Below, piece by piece: positions 21,093 to 31,261 of a DNA stretch of 64,000 nucleotides. The DNA is taken from NCBI GenBank assembly GCA_025153445.1, contig JANZNS010000005.1, positions 423,042-487,041 of the forward strand. Reading direction: 5' to 3'. A model generated the notes under the pieces. That model made no database searches and was not told the origin of the DNA. It saw only the letters and a program-made list of their open reading frames with translations. Every line of letters begins with the position of its first letter. The first letter of the stretch is position 1. Origin of the DNA: Marinobacter sp. BGYM27 (GTDB taxonomy: Bacteria > Pseudomonadota > Gammaproteobacteria > Pseudomonadales > Oleiphilaceae). Made by a program: the position numbers and the translations under genes.

Positions 21093-21232
21093 TAAAAAAC
21101 ACGGCCACTGGAACGCAGAGGGTAGCGCCGGGAAGCGTCACCGGCAGTCTGTATTCAAGCGTAGTCTCTTTCGGACAACCTCGCCTGATTCCGGTTTCCC
21201 TGACACATCACCTATGTCAACAAATGCGGTGA

Positions 21233-21979
21233 TCAGTACGCAATCAAGCGCACAAGAATGGCGCCCACCATGACCAGCGTCAGCCATTTGACCCATTGCG
21301 CGCCACGGGCACTCATATTGACCCGAACGGCCAGCAAGGCACCGGTAATATTGCCGGCAGCGAGCAACAGCCCCATTCCCCAGCGCACCTGGTCGTTAAA
21401 CGCAAAAATGGCGAGTGCAGGTAAGGTATAAAGCAGGACGATAGCGACTTTCAAAACATTGACCTGACGCAGGTCAATTTTGAGCATTCGGTACAGCACC
21501 ACGATAAACAGCGCACCCACGCCTACCTGGATAAAGCCGCCATACAATCCGATCAGGAACATGCCGAAATAAATGGCGGGGCCCAGCCTTTTCGCTGTCA
21601 GCGGTCGGGTATCCAGTTTGGGCTGGGGCAACAGCATAAATACGGAGGCGCCAATCATCGCGGCGACCAACACGAATTCGAAGATAGCACTGGAAATCCA
21701 GGTGGCGATCCAGGCGCCCAGTAACGCGCCAATAATCGCCGGTACCGCAAGCCGTAAACTGATGGCCAGATTGCCGTGTCCACTTCGGAAAAAGCCGCCC
21801 ACCGCGGTCACGCTTTGCAAGGTAACGGCGACACGATTGGTGCCATTGGCGATTTGCGGAGGCAGCCCCAGAAACATCAACATGGGGAGCGTCAGCATCG
21901 AACCGCCTGCCGACAGCACGTTGATAAATCCGGCAACGCCTCCCACCGCCACCAGCGCTGCGATATCCAAAAAGCTCAT
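21233..21979 (-). CDS. TauE/SafE-family sulfite/anion exporter-like membrane protein
   Basis: About 248 residues with eight predicted helices in two repeats, each opening with a glycine-rich turn (GGVAGFINVLSAGGSMLTLP and GLYGGFIQVGVGALFIV), the hallmark of the TauE/SafE (DUF81) family. Members export sulfite, sulfoacetate or other organic anions across the inner membrane; the substrate here is unknown. GTG at 21988 is possible, but AGGGAG fits the ATG at 21979 better. It begins 34 bases after the TRAP permease gene on the same strand and is probably co-transcribed. Confidence 0.85.
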   Translation of the reverse strand: MSFLDIAALVAVGGVAGFINVLSAGGSMLTLPMLMFLGLPPQIANGTNRVAVTLQSVTAVGGFFRSGHGNLAISLRLAVPAIIGALLGAWIATWISSAIFEFVLVAAMIGASVFMLLPQPKLDTRPLTAKRLGPAIYFGMFLIGLYGGFIQVGVGALFIVVLYRMLKIDLRQVNVLKVAIVLLYTLPALAIFAFNDQVRWGMGLLLAAGNITGALLAVRVNMSARGAQWVKWLTLVMVGAILVRLIAY

Positions 21980-22013
21980 CTGACACACGCTCCCTGCGAT
22001 TCAGTGCCCGCCA

Positions 22014-24182
22014 TTATGCCAACGCAGCGGGGCCTGCCGCCCTACCCTGACGGCTGCTCCAGACCAGGACGGCCAGAAACACAACCAGACCGGCCATATC
22101 GAGCCACAAGGTGCCGTGAGGCCATAGCATTAGCGCCCCCAACGGAAACATGAGCAATCGCATGACAACATTGAGGCGATTCTCCATAAAGCCTTCAAGG
22201 CCTACAATGATGGCGTACATGCCAAACAACCCGAAGAAAAAGACCCGTAACATCTCGGGAAAATCCCCCGTAATCAGGGGCGAATAGGCGAACAGTAACG
22301 GCACGATGTACAGGCCCTTGGCAATTTTCCAAGCGGTAAAACCGGTACGCATTTGCGGTGTGCCCGCGATCGCAGCCGCCGCAAAAGCCGTGAGGCAAAC
22401 AGGAGGAGTCACGTTGGAGTCTTGTGACAGCCAGAAAATAATCATATGTGCCGACACCAGTGTCATCGACAAGACGCCAGGTGAAAGCGCCTGATCCAGT
22501 AGCTGGGAACTGAAACTATCGGGCACCGCAGCCAGCATTTGCTGGGCGGTGGCCATATCCATTGGCGCGTTCAACAGTTCAAACTTGTCGGGGGTGGCAA
22601 TCATGAAAATCGCCTTTGCCTGTTCGGGCAGATTACCGCTGGCAATCAGATCCAGCAGTTGGCTCTGGGCAATCAGATTGTAAATCGCCGGTGCTGATAG
22701 CGTTGCCAGCACGATGTAAGCCGCCGTTACCGGCAGCCCCATCCCCAGAATCAGTGATGCCAGCGCCACCAAGACCAGCGTAATCAGGAGACTGCCACCG
22801 GCCCAGTTGGTAATCATCAAAGAAAAGGTATTCCCTATGCCGGTTGTCGACACCACGCTGACAATCAGGCCCACAGTAATCAACAGAATCGCCGTGGTCA
22901 TAATGTTTCGCGTGCCCGTCACCAGTGCCTCGACGATGTCCCGGAAGGTCATAGGCTTGCGGGACAGCCAGGACGCGACAATCACCGAAAGGATGGCGAT
23001 ACCGGCGGCATAAGTTGGCGTGAACCCGTAAATCAGCGCCGCCACAAGAACGACAAGCGGTAGCAGATAATGCCAACCGCCTTTGAGGACATCTTTCAGC
23101 TTCGGTGTATCGCCGTCATCCAACTCCACCGCATAGCTGCGCTTGGCCTCAATGCGAACAAACATGGCCACCGACAGGAAATAAAGCAGCGCAGGCAACG
23201 CAGCCACGCCGATAATGGTGACGTAGGACACCTGGGTATAGGACGCCATGATAAACGCGCCTGCCCCCATAACCGGCGGCATTAACTGTCCGCCGGTCGA
23301 TGCGGCGGCTTCAACGCCAGCAGCAAAGCGCGCCGGGAAACCGGCCTTGCGCATCAGCGGGATGGTAATCACGCCGGTCGATACCGTATTGGCTACACTG
23401 GAACCGGAAACCGACCCCATCAAGCCGGAGGCAAATACCGCCACAAATCCCGGACCACCAATGAATCGGCCGGCGGCGCAACGGGCCAGATCAACAATAA
23501 AATCACCGGCTCCCGACTTCACCAGAAAGGCGCCGAACAGAATAAACATGAAAACGTACGTCCAGGATATGCGGGCTATCGGCCCCAGCATCCCCTGCCC
23601 GCCGATGTAGGATCGATAGAGTACGGTTTCCCAGCTCAAGCCAGGAAAGTTAAAGAGTCCGTCGACATACTGCCCCCACCAGGCCACGTAGCTCAGTGCG
23701 ATCATACAAAGCACCGGGATAAACCAGCCGGTTGTGCGTCGCGCGAACTCAAGAATCAGCAACACTGCGACAATCGAGACGACCCAGTCAGCGGTATTGA
23801 AGGTAACGCCCCTGGCATAAAGCGCATCTTCAAACGCGATCAGGTATACCGCACAGCCCAATGCAGCCAGCCCCATCAGCATATCGAGGGTCAGCACCAG
23901 ACGGCGACCTGCAGCCGTTCGGGCGTTGTATAACGGCATGGTCAAGGTGCAAAGCAAGCCAAACAGACCAAAGTGCAGAGCCGAGGTCCAGAGTTCAGAA
24001 AGGGTTGAAAGGGTATTGAAGTAGAGATGGCTTATAGTAATGACGATGGCGAGGCAAAAAATGCCCCGCCCGATAATCGGATGCTCAAGGCGCTCAACGG
24101 ATTCAGCAGCCGTTTCATCCCGGACTTTCGCAAGCGCGGCCTGGGTATCAGGCTCAATCGATTCGTTTTCTGGCTTACTCAC
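22014..24182 (-). CDS. TRAP transporter permease, fused 4TM-12TM subunits
   Basis: 722-residue inner-membrane protein fusing the small (DctQ-like) and large (DctM-like) TRAP subunits, as is usual for TAXI-type systems. The N-terminal part (about 40-170) supplies several helices; the DctM core follows, with GSVSGSSVANTVSTGVITIPLM and GGQLMPPVMGAGAFIMASY as family signatures. A second conserved region is LGMGLPVTAAYIVLATLSAPA. Sodium-driven uptake together with the adjacent TAXI receptor is expected. The substrate cannot be read from sequence. Confidence 0.93.
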   Translation of the reverse strand: MSKPENESIEPDTQAALAKVRDETAAESVERLEHPIIGRGIFCLAIVITISHLYFNTLSTLSELWTSALHFGLFGLLCTLTMPLYNARTAAGRRLVLTLDMLMGLAALGCAVYLIAFEDALYARGVTFNTADWVVSIVAVLLILEFARRTTGWFIPVLCMIALSYVAWWGQYVDGLFNFPGLSWETVLYRSYIGGQGMLGPIARISWTYVFMFILFGAFLVKSGAGDFIVDLARCAAGRFIGGPGFVAVFASGLMGSVSGSSVANTVSTGVITIPLMRKAGFPARFAAGVEAAASTGGQLMPPVMGAGAFIMASYTQVSYVTIIGVAALPALLYFLSVAMFVRIEAKRSYAVELDDGDTPKLKDVLKGGWHYLLPLVVLVAALIYGFTPTYAAGIAILSVIVASWLSRKPMTFRDIVEALVTGTRNIMTTAILLITVGLIVSVVSTTGIGNTFSLMITNWAGGSLLITLVLVALASLILGMGLPVTAAYIVLATLSAPAIYNLIAQSQLLDLIASGNLPEQAKAIFMIATPDKFELLNAPMDMATAQQMLAAVPDSFSSQLLDQALSPGVLSMTLVSAHMIIFWLSQDSNVTPPVCLTAFAAAAIAGTPQMRTGFTAWKIAKGLYIVPLLFAYSPLITGDFPEMLRVFFFGLFGMYAIIVGLEGFMENRLNVVMRLLMFPLGALMLWPHGTLWLDMAGLVVFLAVLVWSSRQGRAAGPAALA

Positions 24183-24200
24183 AACAAACCTCGGTCAACA

Positions 24201-24230
24201 AAACAATAAAGGCCGGTAAACCCGGCCCCG
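24201..24230 (-). terminator. Intercistronic hairpin between TRAP receptor and permease genes
   Basis: On the minus strand GGCCGG and CCGGCC form a stem around GTTTA, followed by TTTATTGTTTTG. Such partial terminators between a binding-protein gene and its permease lower permease expression relative to the receptor. Confidence 0.7.
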
Positions 24231-24268
24231 AAAGGCGTTATCGGCATAACGCAGACTGAGATTTGCCG

Positions 24269-25276
24269 CTACTTTGCAATCAGGCGATCCGGAATATCCA
24301 GCCCCTGCTCGCGGTAAAATTTCGCGGCGCCCGGGTGCAGCGGCATCGGCAGACCTGCAATCGCTTTTTCCAGTGCCATTGCTTTGGTTGCCGGGTGAAT
24401 GTTGTTGAGGAACGGCAGGTTCTCGTAGATTGTTTTGGTGATCTGGTAGACGTCATCTTCCGAGACATCCTCCCGCACTGCCAGAATGTTCGGCTGAGCA
24501 ATCGTGTGGATCACGTCAGTCTGGCCGGGATAGGTTTCGGCCGGGATATCGTAAGGTGTCCAGAGTTCGAATTCGCTGTTGATCTTGGCGAGTTCCTCTT
24601 CGGTGACATTCAGCGTCGTGATGTCCTTGGCCATGTTGGCATAAGCCCGGGTTACTGCCGACGCGGGCACACCGGCAGGGATATTCATACCGTCAATGTT
24701 GCCGTTCTGCATTGAATCTGCGCTAGGTCCATAGCCCAGATAGGCCATGTCCATCTTTTCCATATCGACGCCAAGCTTGTCGAGAATAAACCGGCCCGAG
24801 CCTTCTGTACCGGAGTTGCGGGCACCAATGGAGAAGCTCTTGCCGTAAAAGTTCTCCATATCGCTCATGTTGCCGGTTTTAGCCAACGACTTGCGCACAA
24901 CGAAATGTTCGACGTTTTGCCACAGCATTGAAACAGAGCGGAGATTTTTGTACGCCTTGGGGACTGGCCCCGTGCCCTTCCACGCCCAGGCGCCATACAA
25001 ACCCTGCAAGATGCCGAACTGGATCTGGTCCTCGTCCATCAGTTTGAGGTTCTCGCCGGAACCCGCAGAACTGATGGCCGATACCGAAATGTTACTGGTG
25101 GGCTCGAGGCGGACCTTGATCAGGGTTGAGAGTGCGACGCCTACCGGATAATAGGTTCCGCCGGTGGTAGCCGTTCCCATCACGTACTTGCCTTCAGCCT
25201 GAACGGTGCCTGTGACGCTCAGCGCAATTGCAGCAGCCACACCGACTGCAGATCGAATAAATCCGGACTTCGCCAT
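24269..25276 (-). CDS. TAXI-family TRAP transporter solute receptor (periplasmic)
   Basis: About 335 residues. N-terminal signal peptide (hydrophobic core GVAAAIALSVTGTVQA, cleavage after about residue 27). The mature protein shows the TAXI receptor pattern: GTATTGGTYYPVGVALSTLI at the start and SFSIGARNSGTEGSGRFIL in the ligand region. An ATG eight codons upstream is in frame, but the ATG at 25276 has GGGGAAG before it and gives a standard signal peptide. First gene of a receptor-permease-exporter operon. The ligand is unknown; characterised TAXI proteins bind amino acids or organic acids. Confidence 0.93.
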   Translation of the reverse strand: MAKSGFIRSAVGVAAAIALSVTGTVQAEGKYVMGTATTGGTYYPVGVALSTLIKVRLEPTSNISVSAISSAGSGENLKLMDEDQIQFGILQGLYGAWAWKGTGPVPKAYKNLRSVSMLWQNVEHFVVRKSLAKTGNMSDMENFYGKSFSIGARNSGTEGSGRFILDKLGVDMEKMDMAYLGYGPSADSMQNGNIDGMNIPAGVPASAVTRAYANMAKDITTLNVTEEELAKINSEFELWTPYDIPAETYPGQTDVIHTIAQPNILAVREDVSEDDVYQITKTIYENLPFLNNIHPATKAMALEKAIAGLPMPLHPGAAKFYREQGLDIPDRLIAK

Positions 25277-25311
25277 GATCTTCCCCACTCCATTTGTCAT
25301 TGTTGTGAACG

Positions 25312-25340
25312 TATTATCGGACCTTGCTTATCTCTTCCAA
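25312..25340 (-). promoter_or_regulatory. Sigma-70-like promoter of the TRAP operon
   Basis: Read on the minus strand: TTGGAA (25340-25335), a 17-base spacer, then ATAATA (25317-25312), about 35 bases before the receptor ATG. Match to consensus is moderate and untested. Confidence 0.45.
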
Positions 25341-25404
25341 GATAGCTGTCATTACCCGCAGGCGCCACGGTGTGCGTCTACGACATTGGTGGATAATCGG
25401 CCAC

Positions 25405-25439
25405 AAAAAAGCCGGCATACCTTACGGAAGCCGGCTTTT
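25405..25439 (-). terminator. Intrinsic terminator after rpoS
   Basis: AAAAGCCGGC and GCCGGCTTTT form a 10-bp stem around about 13 bases. On the minus strand it ends in a T run, 50 bases past the rpoS stop codon. It separates the housekeeping block from the TRAP operon. Confidence 0.9.
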
Positions 25440-25489
25440 CAGTTTATGGCGCCTGGAATGTTTACAAGCAGCGCCAAACGATCACGGAT

Positions 25490-26515
25490 TCACTTGAACA
25501 GGGTTGAGCCGGACAGGCCCTCCTTTTCAAGAATTTCACGCAAGCGACGCAACGCTTCGACCTGAATCTGGCGAACGCGCTCCCGGGTCAGGCCAATCTC
25601 CTGACCGACTTCTTCCAGCGTGCTGGTCTGATAGCCGCGCAATCCGAATCGACGGCAGAGCACTTCCTGCTGCTTGTCACTGAGCTGATCTACCCAGCGC
25701 TCAATGCAGCTGCGCATGTTGGTGTCCTGGAGCAGATCGGCCGGATCGGTTGCCGCTTCATCCGCGACTGTATCCAGCAAGGACTTTTCACCACTGCTGC
25801 CAATCGGCGTATCAACCGATGTAACGCGCTCGTTAAGGCCAAGCATACGCTTAACATCATTGACCGGCTTATCAACTTTAAGGGCGATCTCTTCTGCCGA
25901 CGGCTCATGATCCAGCTTCTGGGTCAGCTCACGGGCTGCACGCAAGTAGAGGTTCAGCTCCTTGACCACATGAATTGGCAGTCGAATGGTCCGGGTCTGA
26001 TTCATGATCGCCCGCTCAATCGTCTGGCGGATCCACCAGGTGGCGTAAGTCGAGAATCGGAAGCCGCGCTCCGGATCAAACTTTTCAACCGCACGGATAA
26101 GGCCCAGATTGCCTTCTTCGATCAGGTCCAGCAGTGTCAGACCGCGGTTCACGTATCGACGCGCGATCTTGACCACCAGACGAAGGTTGCTTTCGATCAT
26201 GCGTTTACGGCCGGACTCTTCGCCTTTGCGGGCAAGCCGCGCGAAGTAGACTTCTTCTTCCGGAGTGAGAAGCGGCGAAAAGCCGATTTCGTTGAGGTAC
26301 AGCTGCGTTGCGTCTAGCTGCTTCTGGCTGGTACTGCTATAAAAACGGGTAGCCGCTGCTCGTGCAGTTCCCGACTTTGATTTAGAGGTTATCTCAGATT
26401 CATCTTCAGTCTGATCGTCGTCGGAATCGACTTTGATCAGGGTTTCCGCTTCATCTTCAGATTCTTCATCAGCATCCACAATACGGTCGACAATCAATTC
26501 TTCTCGATCTGACAT
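25490..26515 (-). CDS. rpoS: RNA polymerase sigma factor RpoS (sigma-38)
   Basis: Master sigma factor for stationary phase and general stress. 341 residues. An acidic N-terminal extension of about 60 residues precedes region 1.2 ([21 protein letters not shown]). Region 2 is seen in [17 protein letters not shown] and [25 protein letters not shown], and region 4.2 in [25 protein letters not shown]. Lies after nlpD in the same orientation, the conserved arrangement in which rpoS promoters sit inside or after nlpD. The sRNA gene rsmZ, found downstream in Pseudomonas, is not evident here. Confidence 0.97.
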   Translation of the reverse strand: MSDREELIVDRIVDADEESEDEAETLIKVDSDDDQTEDESEITSKSKSGTARAAATRFYSSTSQKQLDATQLYLNEIGFSPLLTPEEEVYFARLARKGEESGRKRMIESNLRLVVKIARRYVNRGLTLLDLIEEGNLGLIRAVEKFDPERGFRFSTYATWWIRQTIERAIMNQTRTIRLPIHVVKELNLYLRAARELTQKLDHEPSAEEIALKVDKPVNDVKRMLGLNERVTSVDTPIGSSGEKSLLDTVADEAATDPADLLQDTNMRSCIERWVDQLSDKQQEVLCRRFGLRGYQTSTLEEVGQEIGLTRERVRQIQVEALRRLREILEKEGLSGSTLFK

Positions 26516-26668
26516 AGTCTTTGCCCCGCCTTAAAACCCCGTTTGTCACCCACATAATTCTTGTTATTCAGTGAGCGCCTGCTGTTCTAATACCTGTTTA
26601 TTTCATCTTTATTTTTCAGGCCGATTACAGTCGTTGTTTTTTCTATTATTTTCGGGCTTTCCAGATCA

Positions 26669-27478
26669 TCATCTCGGCGGTAAATAATGCATTGGGTCCA
26701 CCGGGTTGCCATTTTTTCTTATTTCAAAATGCAATCTGACCGAACGTGATCCGCTGCTCCCCATCTCCGCGATGAGTTGCCCCGCCCTTACGTTCTCTCC
26801 CTCCTGCACCAGAATCTTGCGGTTGTGCGCATATGCGCTCAGGAAATGCTCATTGTGGTTGACGATAATCAGGTTGCCGTATCCCAGTAGTCCGCTGCCT
26901 GCGTACACCACACTTCCGCTTGCAGCCGCCTTGACCGGATCACCCGCTTTTCCTGCAATATCAACACCCTTATTGACTTTTCCTGACGTAGAATAACCTG
27001 CAATTACGGGGCCAACATTGGGCCAGTGCCATTGGATGTTAGAGACAACCTGTGACTGTTTCGCCAGCGGCTCACTGGATTTCGGGCGTTTTTGCACTTT
27101 TGGCTTGGGGGTTGCCTTGGGACGAGCCGCGGGCTTTGAGGCCACCGTTGGTCGGGATTTTGTGGCAGAGCCACTGGGTACATTGCCGCGCAGATCCAGC
27201 CGTAAAACCCGGCCCACCTGCAACCGGTATGGGGGCGACATACCGTTGGCATCGCCCAATTCCCGATAATCGCGCCCATAGCGCCAGGCGATGCTGTAAA
27301 GCGTTTCGCCGGATCTGACGACATGCTGTCCCCAATAAACCGGCGGGTTATAAGCGTCGTCCTGATAGATGGATGCAGTGTTACAGCCAGAAAGCACGAA
27401 AAGAGGAAAAAAAACACAGATAAGCCAGAGGCCGAGGCCTCGGGGGAAAAGACGCCGGTACGCTTTTACCGGGAACAT
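26669..27478 (-). CDS. nlpD: NlpD-like lipoprotein with LysM and degenerate LytM (M23) domain
   Basis: Outer-membrane lipoprotein that activates amidases for septal peptidoglycan splitting. Signal segment with lipobox FVLSGC (lipidated Cys about residue 32 from this start). The LysM domain follows (HVVRSGETLYSIAWRYGRDYRELGDAN), then a Lys/Pro/Ser-rich linker and a C-terminal M23 fold. The fold lacks zinc ligands: the expected His of HxxxD is Asn (NKGVDIAG) and the first His of HxH is Arg (VRLHFEI), so it is a regulator, not a hydrolase. The start is uncertain: a GTG at 27526 or 27481 is also open, with AAGGA nearest to the 27481/27478 pair. Confidence 0.93.
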   Translation of the reverse strand: MFPVKAYRRLFPRGLGLWLICVFFPLFVLSGCNTASIYQDDAYNPPVYWGQHVVRSGETLYSIAWRYGRDYRELGDANGMSPPYRLQVGRVLRLDLRGNVPSGSATKSRPTVASKPAARPKATPKPKVQKRPKSSEPLAKQSQVVSNIQWHWPNVGPVIAGYSTSGKVNKGVDIAGKAGDPVKAAASGSVVYAGSGLLGYGNLIIVNHNEHFLSAYAHNRKILVQEGENVRAGQLIAEMGSSGSRSVRLHFEIRKNGNPVDPMHYLPPR

Positions 27479-27586
27479 CACGGGCGTGATATTCCTTCGA
27501 TCATCGGTACGATCTTCAAAGCTCACGGATATAACAGCTTCTTTTTTATTTCACATTTGTATTAAAAATAGTGCAGCGCGTGAAGA

Positions 27587-27615
27587 GTGCAATATAAGCC
27601 TCTAATTTATTGCAC
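27587..27615. promoter_or_regulatory. Inverted repeat upstream of nlpD
   Basis: GTGCAATA (27587-27594) and TATTGCAC (27608-27615) form a perfect 8-bp dyad with a 13-base spacer, about 110 bases before the nlpD start. It looks like a binding site for a dimeric regulator. The remaining 27616-27716 stretch shows no gene and no convincing T-tailed terminator after DUF368. Confidence 0.4.
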
Positions 27616-27716
27616 ATTTCTTATACTGGTTAAAGTTACTTAATGTACGGCAATGTTCCCGTGGGTAACATGCCAGGTAACACCTGATGAGACAGCGCTC
27701 ACGCGTCAACTGTCTA

Positions 27717-28688
27717 TCAGGCCAGTTTTTTACTGTCGTGCACCCGACCGAACCACTCCATTCCAAGCACCAGCACAAGGCCCGCAATCGCAATAATGAT
27801 GGCCGTCATCAGATGTGCCGGTTCACCGGTAATGTCAGTAAATGACATCGGTGACAAATTCGCTTCTTGCAGGGGCACCAGTTCGCCATGGCTGTTGGTC
27901 CGCCAGCTGATCACTTCTTTCCAGGGCCAGACTTTGTTTAGTGCTCCCACCATGAACCCGGTAAGAAGAGCCAGCATAAGATCGCGGTAGCGACTGAACG
28001 CCCACGAAAGAACCCGCGCTATTGAAAGCAGACCAATAACACAACCTGTCATAAACAACGCCAGCCGGTCCAGTTGCAATTCGTTAACCGCCTGAAGCAC
28101 AGGTCCGTACATGCCCAGCATTAACAGAATGAAACTGCCGGAAATTCCCGGGAGAATCATCGCGCATATTGCCAGCGCCCCTGCCCCGAGAATCGTGAAG
28201 TTGTTCACTGTGGCCTGCCCCGGCGACAACTCGGTGATCCACCAGGCGATGAGCGCACCCGCCACCAGCACAGCGAATTTGGCCAGCGTCCAGCGCGGCA
28301 CTTCTTTCCCGATATGCCAGGCCGAGGCCACAATCAAGCCGAAGAAGAAACTCCAGAGATAGACCGGATAGGCCTCCAGCGCATAGCGGATAAGGCCGGC
28401 AAGAGTGGCGATGCTCACCAGAATACCGCCGAACAGCAGCACCAGAAAATTACCGTCTGCCCGTCGCCAGAAAGCGTTAACACGCCCTTTCAAAAGCTCG
28501 CCGAAGAAAGCCCCTGGGAAACCGCTGATCGCAGACAGCAGGCGCACATAGATACCAGTAATAAAGGCAATAGTGCCGCCTGAAACGCCGGGCACGATAT
28601 CGGCTGCGCCCATCGCCAGGCCGCGTAAAAAAATGCCCACCGGGTGGTGGCTCGTGGCCTGCCCGGCTTGTTGATTCGGGTCAGTCAT
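27717..28688 (-). CDS. DUF368 integral membrane protein
   Basis: 323 residues with about nine to ten helices. The signature [25 protein letters not shown] near the N-terminus and the matching [22 protein letters not shown] in the second half are the two PGxSG repeats of DUF368. Family members have been linked to undecaprenyl-phosphate translocation (PopT/UptA-type work describes DUF368 and DedA proteins), which would make it a lipid-carrier recycling protein; this is family knowledge, not shown here. ATGA overlap with pcm indicates co-translation. Confidence 0.9.
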   Translation of the reverse strand: MTDPNQQAGQATSHHPVGIFLRGLAMGAADIVPGVSGGTIAFITGIYVRLLSAISGFPGAFFGELLKGRVNAFWRRADGNFLVLLFGGILVSIATLAGLIRYALEAYPVYLWSFFFGLIVASAWHIGKEVPRWTLAKFAVLVAGALIAWWITELSPGQATVNNFTILGAGALAICAMILPGISGSFILLMLGMYGPVLQAVNELQLDRLALFMTGCVIGLLSIARVLSWAFSRYRDLMLALLTGFMVGALNKVWPWKEVISWRTNSHGELVPLQEANLSPMSFTDITGEPAHLMTAIIIAIAGLVLVLGMEWFGRVHDSKKLA

Positions 28689-29341
28689 CGCACTACCCCG
28701 CCCAGCAGAGGCACAAAGCGCACCGGCTCAATGTCCGTAATATCGTAATTGTCACCGCGCCGGATAATCTGCGTCAGCATCTGGGTATGTTCTCCAAGGG
28801 GAATGACCATGACACCACCATCCGCCAACTGTGGCAGCAGGTCTTCCGGAACTTTTGCTGGCGCCGCTGTGACAATAATGCCGTCAAACGGTCCCTTGTC
28901 TGGCCAGCCCATGCCTCCATCTGCGTGGCGTAGTAAGGTATTACGCAGCTTCAGGGTCCGCAGGCGCTCTCGCGCACGATCCTGAAGAGGCTTGATCCGC
29001 TCAACGCTGAAAACCTCTTCCACGAGTTGAGCCAGAATAGCGGTCTGATAACCCGAGCCGGTCCCCAGTTCGAGCACCCGTGATGGTGAATGCGCCATCA
29101 GCACTTCGGTCATCCGGGCAACGATATAAGGCTGGGACAAGGTTTGCTGATAGCCAATTGGTAAAGCTGTGTCTTCATAAGCCCGGTGCGAGAGCGCCTC
29201 ATCCAGAAAGATATGGCGTGGCGTTTCCGCCAGCGCTGACAACACATCTTCATTTTTAATGCCGGCTTCTCTCAAACGCTGCACCAGTCTCATTCGTGTG
29301 CGGCGAGAGGTCATTCCGATGCCCTGAAGTTCAGACACCAT
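28685..29341 (-). CDS. pcm: Protein-L-isoaspartate O-methyltransferase
   Basis: Uses S-adenosylmethionine to methylate L-isoaspartyl residues in aged proteins as the first step of repair. 218 residues. The SAM motif I is [18 protein letters not shown], the substrate/active-site loop is [16 protein letters not shown], and post-motif I is FSVERIKPL. The ATG shares one base with the surE stop (TAATG), and its own end overlaps the DUF368 gene, giving the conserved surE-pcm pair of the rpoS neighbourhood. Confidence 0.97.
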   Translation of the reverse strand: MVSELQGIGMTSRRTRMRLVQRLREAGIKNEDVLSALAETPRHIFLDEALSHRAYEDTALPIGYQQTLSQPYIVARMTEVLMAHSPSRVLELGTGSGYQTAILAQLVEEVFSVERIKPLQDRARERLRTLKLRNTLLRHADGGMGWPDKGPFDGIIVTAAPAKVPEDLLPQLADGGVMVIPLGEHTQMLTQIIRRGDNYDITDIEPVRFVPLLGGVVR

Positions 29342-30090
29342 TAACGCTCCGCTTTTAACCAGTTACTCAGGGAATCCAGCACTTCATGGCGCGTCATATC
29401 CACCTGAATGGGGGTGACAGACACATAGCCATTCTGCACCGCATGAAAATCTGTGCCGGGACCGGCATCATCGCCTGCACCTGCCGCACCAATCCAGAAC
29501 CGCTCGCGTCCTCGGGGACAGGTCGTCGGAATCGCCGACTCGCCACGCCCCCGATGCCCCAGACGGGTAACCTGAAAGCCTGCAAGCTCGTCCCATGGCA
29601 CGTCCGGCACATTGACGTTAAGCAGGCAGCGGGGACCCAGTGCCAGCGATGCTTCCTTCTCGAGCAAATGCCTCACCGCGCGTGCTGCCGTTTCGTAATG
29701 CATCTTGCCGTTATTCACCAGCGACACCGCGATAGCCGGCAAGCCGAGCGTGCGACCTTCCATTGCGGCTGCGACAGTGCCGGAATAGATAATGTCATCG
29801 CCGAGATTGGCGTGGGTGTTAATCCCGGAGACCACCCGTGAAAAACGACAATCAAACAGGCCGTGCACGGCCAGATGCACGCAATCAGTTGGGGTGCCAT
29901 CTACCGACAAAAAACCACCGGGGTGGTTTTCAACAGTCAACGGGCGACTCAGGGTCAGCGAATTGCTGGCGCCACTGTGATCGCGGTCAGGTGCAACAAC
30001 ACGAAGCTCCCCCAGCCCGGTGAGCTCGTCATACAACGCTCTCAAACCTGGTGAATGTACTCCGTCATCGTTGGACAGCAAAATATGCAC
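29341..30090 (-). CDS. surE: 5'/3'-nucleotidase SurE
   Basis: Metal-dependent nucleotidase and exopolyphosphatase of the stationary-phase cluster. 249 residues. The N-terminal metal-binding [10 protein letters not shown] (Asp8, Asp9) and [11 protein letters not shown] are family signatures. The frame extends to an ATG at 30102 (and a GTG-type start beyond), but GTG 30090 gives [10 protein letters not shown], which lines up with known SurE N-termini, and GGAGAG sits four bases before it. The 184 bases upstream to truD contain no gene. Confidence 0.93.
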   Translation of the reverse strand: MHILLSNDDGVHSPGLRALYDELTGLGELRVVAPDRDHSGASNSLTLSRPLTVENHPGGFLSVDGTPTDCVHLAVHGLFDCRFSRVVSGINTHANLGDDIIYSGTVAAAMEGRTLGLPAIAVSLVNNGKMHYETAARAVRHLLEKEASLALGPRCLLNVNVPDVPWDELAGFQVTRLGHRGRGESAIPTTCPRGRERFWIGAAGAGDDAGPGTDFHAVQNGYVSVTPIQVDMTRHEVLDSLSNWLKAER

Positions 30091-30274
30091 GAGACTCTCC
30101 ATTACCCATAGGGCCATTGCAAGCCGGCAGCGATCTCATCGGTGCCGGCGAAATTGACAGATTCAGCGTTGCCCGGTCCGCCTTCAGCCGAACAAGCGCT
30201 CGGGCGAAATATTAAAAAGACCGTCGCGGACTACAAACTATCAGGCAGCGACTCAACGTATCGGCTACTTACCC

Positions 30275-31261
30275 CTATGATGCCGGCTTTGGCACACTGT
30301 CACCAGATACGACATCAATAAATTCGGCCAAAAAGCTGGTGGCGAAGCCGCCAGGCTCCAGACTGAACTCAAGCTCCAGTACTCGTTCTTCTGGCCACCG
30401 CCAGCTCAGGTTGCTCAGCGGTAGCATCAATGGTCGACGCTCGGGTTTCATGCGCGTGCTACCGAAAACAGCTGCCACTTCCGGGTTTCGGGCGACCACT
30501 TCCCGCTCCAGAGCTTCGAGTTCACCGGTTGCAGCGGTGCCGCCATCACCCCAAAGCGGACCAGAAACGCAAGCCCGGTCCGGCTCGCCGTCTATCGGCG
30601 TCATCCAGCTGTTCCGGACAACACGCTCCGCCAGCACTTCGTTAAACAGCCATGAACGGGCGGCTGAAAATGCCATTCCCGCGCGAAAGCTTTTGCCTCG
30701 ACGGGGCCTGTCCCCTTGCTTGACGGCCTGTTCGATGTTGTTACCGCCGAAACCAAAGCGTTGCGAACCAAAGTAATTCGGGCTTCCGGTTTCGGATAAC
30801 AGCTTCAAACGCTGGTCGACTTCAATGCGATCCGCCGTTATTTCTCTCAAACACAAACGAAAGTGGTTACCTGAGTGCTCACCCCGCCGTAGCTTGCGAA
30901 TATGCCGCGTACTTTCCAGCACCGGCCAGCGCTCGCCAACCTTTGAGATCAGGGTCTGATCATCCGTTCGTCCGGGACGATAGAGACTGAACCACTGCCG
31001 TGTGACCGCATGCCGGTCCTTCAGGCCGAAAAAGCTGACATCAAAATCGCGACAGCCGGCCAACCTGGACAGCTCCCGCGCCACAAATTCGGTGTTGTCG
31101 CCGGTTTTTTCGATCCGCAGACACAGGTGTTCGCCGTCGCCTGTGAATGTGTCCGGTCGCACGAGTTCGTCAACCATGAAGTCCGCTGGCGTCTGGCGGA
31201 TTACGGCAGTGCCAAGGCGGGGCCCTGAGGCAGTTGGCCAGTCAAGTCGCCACTGACTCAT
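30275..31261 (-). CDS. truD: tRNA pseudouridine(13) synthase TruD
   Basis: Makes pseudouridine at position 13 of tRNA-Glu. About 328 residues. The catalytic aspartate lies in [17 protein letters not shown]; the TruD-specific motif YFGSQRFG is followed by the insertion (TRUD) domain. ATGA overlap with the ispF stop fixes the ATG at 31261 and argues against the open extension to 31297. Its place between ispF and surE is the standard enteric/pseudomonad order. Confidence 0.96.
   Translation of the reverse strand: MSQWRLDWPTASGPRLGTAVIRQTPADFMVDELVRPDTFTGDGEHLCLRIEKTGDNTEFVARELSRLAGCRDFDVSFFGLKDRHAVTRQWFSLYRPGRTDDQTLISKVGERWPVLESTRHIRKLRRGEHSGNHFRLCLREITADRIEVDQRLKLLSETGSPNYFGSQRFGFGGNNIEQAVKQGDRPRRGKSFRAGMAFSAARSWLFNEVLAERVVRNSWMTPIDGEPDRACVSGPLWGDGGTAATGELEALEREVVARNPEVAAVFGSTRMKPERRPLMLPLSNLSWRWPEERVLELEFSLEPGGFATSFLAEFIDVVSGDSVPKPAS

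Noticed and set aside
25320..25489. rsmZ-type sRNA downstream of rpoS, as found in Pseudomonas
   Set aside because: The spacer lacks repeated GGA motifs in loops; only the rpoS terminator and the TRAP promoter region are visible.
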